Shown here in pieces: positions 55,914-64,000 of a stretch of DNA of 64,000 nucleotides. Origin of the DNA: Zingiber officinale. Lineage: Eukaryota; Streptophyta; Magnoliopsida; Zingiberales; Zingiberaceae. A model generated the notes under the pieces. It was given only the letters and a program-made list of their open reading frames with translations, searched no databases and had not been told where the DNA came from. Numbering within the stretch: the stretch's first letter is position 1; every line of letters begins with the position of its first letter. The DNA lies in assembly GCF_018446385.1 (NCBI RefSeq), contig NC_056005.1:65632239-65696238 (forward strand), given 5' to 3'. The position numbers were made by a program, and so were the translations under genes.

Positions 55914-58691
55914 TGTGAGATACGGCAAAGTAAATAACCTATAATAATTTATGGGAATTTTTAGACATTTGTTGGATTTATTTGGAGGATATATGACAGC
56001 GTTTAAGGGGATAAATTATTGGGCTTAAGATGGTATTGAAAATCATCATTAAAGGAGGGCTACTTAAGGGGTTGTTAGAACACAACCTAACCTAACCCCT
56101 CCTATATAAGAAGTTACAGTACCAACCCTAAAAATGTAGCCTCATTCCCTTCGTGTCCACTCCGCCGAAAATGCCCGATTCCTCTCGAGCTCACCCTATC
56201 CGACGACGGGTTCAGCATCGACGCACCCCCGCGACCGATCGCCGGCGCTTGGTTGCGAGACGAGTCTCCGGCCTCCTCCACGTTTGATCTGAGGCCTCAT
56301 CTGCAGCGTTCTCTTCAAAACGCCACTGCTCGCGAAGAACCCATGGTCGGGAGAGCAGAGCTGAGCTCTGGGGACGCCGGAGATTGAATCACCATTCCAG
56401 AGCTCGAAGCTGGTTGAGGATCTGCACCTCAGGAAGATATCTCGTCTTCCCGAGCCTTAGGGCCGAGCCAAATTCGTCGGGTTCCTCTTCGCTGATCGTG
56501 GAGGTTCCGGCATCAAGGTATGTGGAGTTGTAGATTGTCGATTAGGGTTTGATGTAAGCTATAGAAGCTGTGTTTTGTTACCAGATGAGAGGATGAATGG
56601 ATTGTGGGTTGGTTGTGGCAGTGGCTTGCTATGAAGGGCTCGATCACAATTCCAGCAGCTGTTCTTCACTCAGAAAACATTAGGTAAGGTCTCCACCACT
56701 CCAGGAGTTCGATCTATAGACCTAGGTAGTGGATTTTGTTTGAATGGGGTACTGATCAGTGAGATTGCCTCTGTTTGTTGTCTCGTGGAGGCTCTGGATG
56801 GTGGATTTGTAGCAGTAGGCAGCACCGGCGTGCTAGCGCCGGCTATCACACCTCTCGACAGTGAGGAGTTGTGGTAAGGTATGTGTTTTTGTTAGAAATT
56901 TGAAGTGTGGAAATAATTGAGAAGTTTGTTTGATTGATACTTAGAAGATTTATCACTGTAGGGTTTTGTTTAAGGAATGTGTTATTCAGTGGATCGTTCA
57001 CTTGGGTCAAGGAAACAAAGTTGTGATTTGGAAATTCTAGCAGTGTTAAGATCCTGCTGGAAATTTTTGTGATGTGAAGGCATAAATTAGGGCTATGGAT
57101 TGGTTGGGAGTAGATCAATGGCAATGTGTTTAAGTAATGAATAAATCTGAATTAGTTATCTGTCTCATGTGTTGGATCAACTAAGATTGATATGTTGACG
57201 CAGGACTTTGATCGGGACGAGCGTCGTGACGAGATTGACGTTGGATTCAACCTACACCTAGAGGCGAGTACTTCTTGACTTGATTCTTTAGTTATTGTTC
57301 TTGGTGCATGAGTAGTTCGGATAAAGTAGAGCTTTACCTTGACTCCACTGGTATTATGTCTTGTGCTTGATACTTTATCCACTCAATCTTTTAGATGCTC
57401 ACATTCGTATCTATACAGTCTTCCGTTGTTATTCCTGATAATTAGCAGATACTAGATACCATGTTACTTGTTTGGACTACTGTTTATTTATGCTTTGTAT
57501 TGAGCCTGCGACTTCATGTAGCAAACCTGATTTTGTATATATGATGACTGTTGCATTATTCGCATCATGTCATTACATGCATTGCCGATGACCTTGGCTC
57601 CCTTGTGGTTGAGATGGTCATTGGCCTGGGCCGCACGCTCGGCCAATCATGGGTAGTGGTAGCTTGGAGCGTGCCACATGTCCTGTCGTGCCCCCCACTC
57701 ACACACTTATTAGGTAGTGATAGCTGGAGTCGGGGGCAGCAGGGACCCCCGTCGCTGACGTGGCTATTCAGCTACTATGCAACTGTCCCTTCGGCCGCTC
57801 GAGAGTAGTGGTAGCTAGAGGGTGTACAGTCTGTCATTGACCCGACCTCTCGTCCATACTGGGGTCATGGTACTTGAGGGGTGGGCGGGAGTGACCATCC
57901 GTGCATACGCTATTTCTCTGTTATTTCTGATTATGCTGTTATATGCTTACTTGTTCAGTTTCTGCTATCATATGCCTGTTTATATGCTTAGACACTGATT
58001 ACTGTGATAGTATACCTTATCTATGATCTTGGTAGTTATGAGCAGTACTGTAGCAGTTTATGTTACCTCAGACCTTATACTACTAGCTTAGGATTTGGTA
58101 TCAGGTATGGATATATATATACTTTGTTTACACAGTAGTATCTTCTATTTATCTTCCCGAGACAGTATCCTATTGTACTCTTAGCTATTTATGTTACTCA
58201 TGCACTATCTATTCTTTACTCGCTGAGTTTTATTCTCACCACCTCGTATATTGGTAATTTCACCAGGTAGGCGATAGTGATGCTAGTACACTTGGAGGGA
58301 TCCCGACTACCAGTCCCACGTCGCTTCCGAGGACGGATTTCCGATTTTGTTTAGATTTCTAGTTGTGAGTTGAACTTTTGAATTTGGTATTGTAATAACC
58401 CTTCTTGGGACTTGATGTTATTCTGTGAGTTGTTTTGTTTTGTAGTCAAGCCGGGCCGGCCCGCGGTGAGTTCTTTTAGTATTTTGGTAGTGGTTATTTC
58501 GTTTTCCGCTATATTTGATTTACCAGTCGAGTGGGCTATTTATTATCTGCGTGGTTGTGGTTAATTCTAGCCGTGTTGGCTATATTTTGCATGGTTATAT
58601 CTGTTGGCTATGTGTATTGGTTTATATGTCACTACTACAGGGGAGGTGCTGTCCGATTTTCATTGGACAACCTTACCCTCGGGGCGTGACA
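55914..58691 (+). repeat. 3' LTR of the chromovirus (2778 bp)
   Basis: Matches the 5' LTR along its length with scattered substitutions (for example AAACGCCGCC against AAATGTAGCC near 48150/56130) and small indels (a short direct repeat GTGAGTCGACA present only in the 5' LTR near 48880; an extra AGTTATGAGC near 58035). TATATAAG lies at 56103. Confidence 0.93.
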
Positions 58692-59254
58692 GATGACTTG
58701 ATGGTGGTGATGACTAGATGGTTGACCGGAGTAAGACTTTTTCCTTTCTAGTGAGGCCTCTTTGCGATCCTGCGCACATGCCGATGATCCAACAAAGGGT
58801 TAGTGATGAAAAACCAGGGAAGGAGATTCCTAGCAAGGCCCTTCGATGCTTAAGTTAATACTGTTCTGGATGAAGGAATGAGGAACAGTAGAAAAAAGGC
58901 GTTCATGCTATAATGGGGTTTAAGTGAAGTCAATTGCATACCTTACCAACAGAGAAGATCCTCCCTCTATATACCACCTCTCATAACCTTCATAATCATG
59001 AGGTGGCATCGTGTGTAGGAGTTTGTTAGTTTATTGTGTAATGAGTATCCAAGAAATCTTTTATCTACCCATAGATGTACCTCTTTTGTCGTTTATGGCT
59101 TAGGTCTTTGATGAAGTCGTTACAAGAATATGCTATCATAAATGGTCACCCAATGGAAAACAAGATAACCTCCGAAGGAGGTTCCAAAGGAATATTCCCT
59201 AATAATTCTGACAGGTTGTTAAAATATTATATGTTTCTTGTCTGCTAAATATAT
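58692..59254 (-). repeat. Tat-type gypsy LTR fragment
   Basis: Parallels 14330-14800: the block running from GGAATCC-like text to ACCTTACCAACAGAGAAGATCC (compare ACCTGGCCAACGGAGAGGATTCC), TATACCACCTC-TCATAACC, and ATCTTTT-TACC-ATAGATGTACC. The chromovirus inserted near its left edge and the Athila-like LTR begins at 59255. Confidence 0.65.
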
Positions 59255-60350
59255 TGATGTACGTAGATTATATATATTTTTATGCATACTTTAACATACA
59301 TCTACTTATATTTCATCAGTATAATCTATGTTTATTGCATCATATTTCATTATAATATCGCACTTCCATTATATTCGGTTTGGAGATATGCTCTTTACTT
59401 ATTTGATTGATAAGGCATGATTTGGAGTACAAACGGAGCAAAAGACGTACATTGGAGCAACTAGAGAATATCAAGCTCAGGCCGTGTGGAACCACACAGT
59501 CGTGTGGTCTTGCCCGTGGCAAAGCAATCTTCAGTCGTGTGAACTCACATGACCATGCTAAACATCAAAGAGAAGAAGACTACAACCATGTGAATTCACA
59601 TGGCAGTGTGGACTTTCCAGAGCAGAAGCAAACCTTGGTCGTGTGAAGCCACACGGCCATGTGGCTTCACCAGAGAAGAAACAAGGCATGACCGTGTGAT
59701 CCCACACGACTGTGTCACCCATCCAGCAAGCAAGCCGAGCACAACCGTGTGATCCTACACGGCCATGCAACTCTTCCAAGAAAAGCAGGACACGACCGTG
59801 TAAAACCACACGGTTGTGTCACTCAAACTGAGACCAAGAAGGCTCTAGCGGTGTGGATATCACACAGCCGTGGCATAGGTCGTGCTAGGCCCGTGCCTTG
59901 CCCTATTTAAACAAGACCAACGCTACATGTATATGCCTTCTCTTCCTTGGGGGAAGGGTTCTCTCCCTTGGGGGAACCCTAGATCATCCGTCTTTGCCGA
60001 TCTGTCCACCTCTGGAGCAAGGATTACATCTAAAGAAGACCGATGATACATGGATAAGCCTTCTCTTCTTTTCTCTTTATATTTCGAGTTGTAGATTGCT
60101 TTATTTCTTATTTTTTGGTTGTAATCCCTTACTATGGAATAGATTCTTTAGATCTAGGATGTAGGAAGTAATTATGATGTGATGTGATGTATGAACTATA
60201 TATTTAGATATTTTTCTATGCAATGATGTATTTATATCATGTTCTATGTGTGTTGTGCCTTGTATGTGTTTGACAAAATATGTGTAAGGTCAATTCATGT
60301 AGATGTGAGGGATTTGTCTCTATATTAAGGTTGCTACTAGACTAGATAAC
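59255..60350 (+). repeat. Athila/Tat-like LTR, truncated
   Basis: Begins TGATGTACGTAGATTATA and follows the minus-strand LTR 33463-31712 for about 1.1 kb, including GATCTGTCCACCTCTGGAGCAAGG and GTGAGGGATTTGTCTCTATATT. TATTTAAAC near 59905 may be the TATA box. Interrupted at 60350 by the copia insertion; the rest is not seen in the window. Confidence 0.75.
59480..59890. repeat. Hairpin repeat array in the Athila-like LTR
   Basis: About ten units of the form GACCGTGTGATCCCACACGAC with spacers of 20-30 bp ending in AAG. Same inverted-repeat motif as in LTR-A, LTR-B and the minus-strand LTR. Confidence 0.8.
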
Positions 60351-61532
60351 TATCGGTGCAGGAAGCATCCGACGATGGACCGTTGTTTTGATAATGGCAA
60401 AGGAATTCAAAGTTAAGTTGGTTTGTGATCTAACGTACTTAATTGAGTATTTCAGGAAAGTCCTAGCTGCAGTTAGGCAGGTAGAAAACCCTAGGGGGTG
60501 GTAACCCTAGGTCATAGGGGGTGGTAACCCTATGCAGAAAGTCTTGGCGGGTCGACAGCTTCAGGCACAAGTCCTAGGGGGTAACCCTAGGTGGAAAGTT
60601 CTGGTGTCGCGAACCAGGTGAAAGACTGGACGAGTCGGGAAACAGAAGTCCAGCAGAAAGTTCGGAAGCTTCGAACGCTGAGCAAAAGTCCAGTCAATCT
60701 AGAGGATCGCACTGGCAACAGGTAAATCTCCTGAGTGGAGTAGGTGAGGACGCGTTCCCCGTAGAGGGAACAGTAGGCGCCGGGTCGACCTAGGGTTTCC
60801 AGTTGGAAATCTGAAGTCAGACCCGGATAGTCCATTGACTGTCGATATCATTTATCATATTTTTGTGCTATCTTTGTTTTGCAGGGTTTGTGTTTGGGAC
60901 TAACACATTTTGCAGGAACAAAGGGGCACATTTAATCTTGGATGAATAGTGTCCGAGGCGCCTCCATGGGGTTTGGAGGCGCATCGGGTGCTAGCCGAAG
61001 CCAGCTGTCCAGAGCGCCTTTGAGCAGCTTGGAGGCGCCTTCAATGGCATAAGGTGTGACCAGATCAGAGCTGATCCACGCGTGCGACTCGGCGACCTGG
61101 AGGCGCCTCGGACAGGCTTAGAGGCACCTCCATCACTGTTTATAAGGAGGATTCAAGTAGCAGCTTTCAACAACCATTCTCAAGTGATCCTTCGACTATT
61201 TGCTGCTCAAAAGATGACCCAGAAGTGCTGAAGCGATGCCCTGATAACCAGAAGCTGCAATTCTACTTTTCTCTGTTGTCGGTATAAGATTACAATTTTT
61301 TTATTTATATTGCATTTCTGTAAAACTTTTAACGATTATAGTTGTTGCCCAAAGTAAACGCTCAACGAGCGTGGGCCTTGGAGTAAGAGTCGTCATAGGC
61401 TCCAAACCAAGTAAATACATGTGTTCGCGTTTGTTATCTTTTATTTCCGCTAACTCGATTAGTGTTTTACGAATATGAAACGAAATAGCCACGAGCGCTA
61501 TTCACCCCCCTCTAGCGCTTCTCGATCCAACA
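60351..61532 (+). repeat. 5' LTR of the SIRE-like copia element (1182 bp)
   Basis: Ends at CGATCCAACA (61532). The start reads TATCGGTGCAGGAAGC, where the minus-strand relative has TGTTGGTGCGGGAAGC, so the terminal TG has mutated. It contains GGCGCC palindromes (60956-61135) and TTTATAAGG near 61139 as a TATA candidate. Confidence 0.8.
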
Positions 61533-61534
61533 AT

Positions 61535-61546
61535 TGGTATCAGAGC
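61535..61546 (+). promoter_or_regulatory. Primer binding site TGGTATCAGAGC
   Basis: Perfect initiator tRNA-Met type site two bases after the LTR end. Confidence 0.9.
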
Positions 61547-61784
61547 GGGTTCGCGTTGATCTGGTGCAACCACCAATCACGTAATTTTTTTGTGGTATAT
61601 TTCAGTTTTACGGAGTCAATTAGAATTAGCTTAATAGCTATATTCTAATTATTTTTCGAATCAGTTTCTGCTCGAGGCTGGTGCAACACCACTCGAGTTC
61701 GTTATTTCTTAACGTTATTTCCCGTACTGCTAATCCAAGACCTAGTCTTAGAGCATTTCTGTTTTTCTTTTATTTTTGCATATT

Positions 61785-62449
61785 ATGACCCAACAAGAAG
61801 GATTCAGCATCGTTCGTCCCCCGCTCTTCTCCGAAGTAGACTTTGGATACTGAAAGGGGCGAATGGAAACCTTCCTCAAAATTCAGTTCGACACATGGAT
61901 GATCATCAAGACGGGCTTGCAACTACCAACCGACGAAGATGGCAAGTCTACACCCTGCGAAAAATGGGAACCATTACTAATCAAGAAACTGGAAGTTGAT
62001 GCCAGAGCAACCTGCACCCTCCAGTGCACACAGACAAAGGAAGAACTCAACAGAGTTGGACCGTTCTCCAGCACAAAAGAGTTTTGGGAGAAGCTGATCG
62101 AACGCCACAAGGACACCTCCGACACCAAGGTAAGTAAAAGAGATCTGTTGTTTAATAAATTGTATAATCTGTAAATGTAGGACGGAGAGACAGCAAGTCA
62201 ACTCCGCGCTCGCATACAAGACATTCTCAACTCCCTCGATGAGATCGGGCAAAGAGTCGAGAATCAAGATATTATAAGGTACACTCTAAACGCTTTTCCA
62301 AGGAGCACATTGTGGGCATCGATGGTAGATGCTTACAAAGTCTCCAAGGACTTATCTTCCATTAAATTAGATGAATTGTTTTCAGAATTTGAACTGTGTG
62401 AATAGACTAATACACTGCCAACCGAGAAAGGTATTGCTTTGGTTGTAGG
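61785..62449 (+). pseudogene. gag: Copia-type gag with stops, truncated
   Basis: Starts MTQQEGFSIVRPPLFSEVDFGY, then TGA (near 61852) where the 1-689 copy has Trp, then KGRMETFLKIQFDTWMIIK. The gag block TKEELNRVGPFSSTKEFWEKL follows. Around 62172 the Lys-Leu-Gln codons of relatives have become a stop, Met and another stop. It continues SQLRARIQDILNSLDEIGQRV and ends with a TAG near 62404 and GIALVVG at the chromovirus LTR. It is the decayed counterpart of the open frame at 1-689. Confidence 0.85.
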
Positions 62450-63761
62450 TGTAAAATACGGTGCCCAAAATCTTATTTACACACCTTACTGAGCATGCTG
62501 GTTTCATGTAGCATACCTGTTTATGTTTATATATATATGATTACTGTTGCATTGTTCGCATCATGTCATTGCAAGCATTGCCGACGATCCTGTCTCCCTT
62601 GTGGTTGAGGCGGTTGTTGGCCAGGGCCGCACGCTCGGCCACTCATGGGTAGTGGTAGCTTGGAGCGTGCCGCATGTCCTGTCATGCCCCCCACTCACAC
62701 ACTCATGGGTAGTGTCTGCTGGAGTCGCGGGCAGCAGGGACCCCCATCGCAGATGTAGCTATTTAGCTACTATGCAACTGTCCCCTCGGCTACTCGAGAG
62801 TAGTGCTAGCTGGAGTCGTGTACAGTCTGTCATTGTCCCGGCCTCTCGTCCATACTGGGGTCATGGACTTGAGGGGTGGGCGGGAGTGACCATCCGTGCA
62901 TACGCTGTTATTATTATACCTGCTGATACTGCTGTTTCTTATGCTACTGTTGCTAGATTATGCTGCTGTCGTTTATTTATGCTGTTATGTTTACATAGGT
63001 TGAGATTTATACCTGTGATATGTGTTTAGAAACTGACTTACTTACAGTAGACATGTATATACCTCACATGATACCATGTAGTTATGAGAAGTACTGTAGT
63101 AGGACTTTGCTACACTTACCTTTTACTACTAGCCTAGGATATGGTTTCAGGTATGGACACTTATTATGATATCACTGTAGTATCTGCTATTTCTATACGA
63201 GACTGTATACCTTTGCATCTCTAGTTCTTTACTATACTCATGCACTATCAGTTTATTACCCGCTGAGTCTTTATACTCACCACCTCGTATATTGGTAATT
63301 TCGCCAAGTAGCAGGTAAAGGATTTATGGAGTCGCCTGGAGAGCCTGTCCGCCAGTCCCACGTCACATTCGAGGACGACCTTACGATTTTGGTATTTCTT
63401 ACGCTATTTGTATTTTGGGTTTTATACTTATTTATGTATTTGAGTTCTCTTGTATTTGGTTTGATATTATTGTGTCAAGCCGAGCCGGCTCGCAGTTAGT
63501 TGCTTTATGTTTTGTGATCGTTGTTTTTGATTTCTGCTGTGTTGATTTTAGTACAGCCGAGTGGGTTGTTTATATAACTGCATGGTTGTGTTTATTTTTA
63601 TTCCAACCGAGTGGGATGATTATATAACTGCTTGGATGTGTAAATATATTCCAGCAGTATGTGGCTGATGTATTTTGTATGTATGTATGCCTCAGATTGT
63701 CTCCCGTACTGGGGAGATGCTGCCGAAATTTTTCGGTAAGGACTCCTCTGGGGGCGTGACA
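62450..63761 (+). repeat. 5' LTR of a chromovirus related to the 47931 element (1312 bp)
   Basis: Starts TGTAAAATACGG and ends GGGGCGTGACA. From about 62486 it parallels the 47931 LTR from about 49525 onward (TGAGCATG-GG-TTCATGTAGCATACCTG). The 1.5 kb between, including the TATATAAG box, is absent. It interrupts copia gag at GIALVVG; the five bases before it are GTAGG, the candidate target duplication. Confidence 0.8.
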
Positions 63762-63767
63762 ATTTAT

Positions 63768-63779
63768 TGGTATCAGAGC
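63768..63779 (+). promoter_or_regulatory. Primer binding site TGGTATCAGAGC
   Basis: Perfect site six bases after the LTR end at 63761, identical in spacing to the 47931 element. Confidence 0.9.
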
Positions 63780-64000
63780 GAGGTTTTATGAGGCCTATTT
63801 TCGTTTGGTTTTTCATGATTTGGTTTCTCGATGTGACTTTTCGGGTTTTGGGACCAGGCAGCGACAGGATTCTCCAAGCTATAGGAGGTATGTTTGCATA
63901 TTGTAATCTTACATTTCTGTTAGTGCATGCATAGTTGTTATGTTAGTTATGTTATGTATTAGTATGCTTTTGTTAGTATCTGTCCAGTTGTTTGTAGCAT
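63780..64000 (+). promoter_or_regulatory. Chromovirus leader, running off the window
   Basis: Shares TTTTGGGACCAGGCAGCGAC (about 63847-63866) and CTCCAAGCTATAGG with the other chromovirus leaders. A GGAGGTATGTTT splice-donor-like site lies at about 63885. gag would begin beyond the edge. Confidence 0.65.

Larger units (their letters stand above)
47931..58691 (+). mobile_element. Complete-structure Tekay/Del-like chromovirus (Ty3/gypsy), 10.76 kb
   Basis: Two LTRs (47931-50715 and 55914-58691) with the same ends TGTGAGATACGG...CGTGACA, flanked by a perfect 5-bp target duplication GATGA (47926-47930 and 58692-58696). Order is LTR, primer binding site, gag, protease, RT, RNase H, integrase, chromodomain, polypurine tract, LTR. 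The polyprotein has about 13 premature stops and one frameshift, so it is dead. The LTRs remain very similar, which suggests a fairly recent insertion. Confidence 0.93.
60351..62449 (+). mobile_element. SIRE-like Ty1/copia element, 5' part, cut by a chromovirus LTR
   Basis: LTR 60351-61532, primer binding site 61535-61546, leader and gag to 62449. Everything downstream is displaced or lost at the chromovirus LTR start. The same family as 1-2188 but on the other strand. Confidence 0.85.

Noticed and set aside
62450..63761. Solo LTR
   Set aside because: A perfect primer binding site and a chromovirus leader follow it, so it is a 5' LTR of an element that continues off the window.

Overview
The window is eukaryotic, plant nuclear DNA made almost entirely of transposable elements, nested and mostly decayed. 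I see LTR retrotransposons of both superfamilies (Ty1/copia and Ty3/gypsy), initiator-tRNA-Met and TGGCGCC-type primer binding sites, CACTA DNA transposons with intact ends, and captured pieces of plant genes with introns. A large-genome angiosperm, probably a monocot, fits; the species cannot be fixed from sequence alone. I find no intact cellular gene, no tRNA or rRNA gene and no bacterial feature.

Layout. 1-2188: 5' end of a minus-strand copia element (SIRE/Maximus-like) with a complete LTR and an open gag running off the left edge. It sits in a minus-strand Tat-type gypsy element (2189-2602, continued at 12157 to about 15835), which was split by CACTA-1 (2603-12156, 3-bp target duplication AAC). 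CACTA-1 carries a captured auxilin-like exon and a 5.6-kb rearranged chromovirus (5250-10820) flanked by a 111-bp direct duplication. The Tat LTR carries a 36-bp minisatellite. 15836-18575 holds copia fragments. 18576-33463 is a minus-strand Athila/Tat-like gypsy fragment, opened by a solo LTR (A) that itself holds a solo LTR of the same family (B) and a 7.6-kb copia element. 33464-34396 is another SIRE-like LTR. 34397-40151 holds old tandem duplications and a heavily decayed copia element. CACTA-2 (40152-45551, target duplication GGA) carries exons of alpha-COP and a GCN1-like fragment. 45552-47930 is unclassified or LTR-like. 47931-58691 is a structurally complete Tekay/Del-type chromovirus (target duplication GATGA) with many stops. 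58692-59254 is a Tat LTR fragment, 59255-60350 an Athila-like LTR, 60351-62449 a plus-strand SIRE-like copia, and 62450-64000 the 5' LTR and leader of another chromovirus.

The genes do not work together as a pathway. Each polyprotein (gag, protease, reverse transcriptase, RNase H, integrase) served its own element, and almost all are broken. The order of nesting, supported by target-site duplications, gives a relative insertion history. The items most worth following up are the rearranged chromovirus with its 111-bp duplication, the gene fragments inside the two CACTA elements, a hairpin-forming repeat shared by two unrelated LTR families, and the minisatellite with higher-order periodicity.
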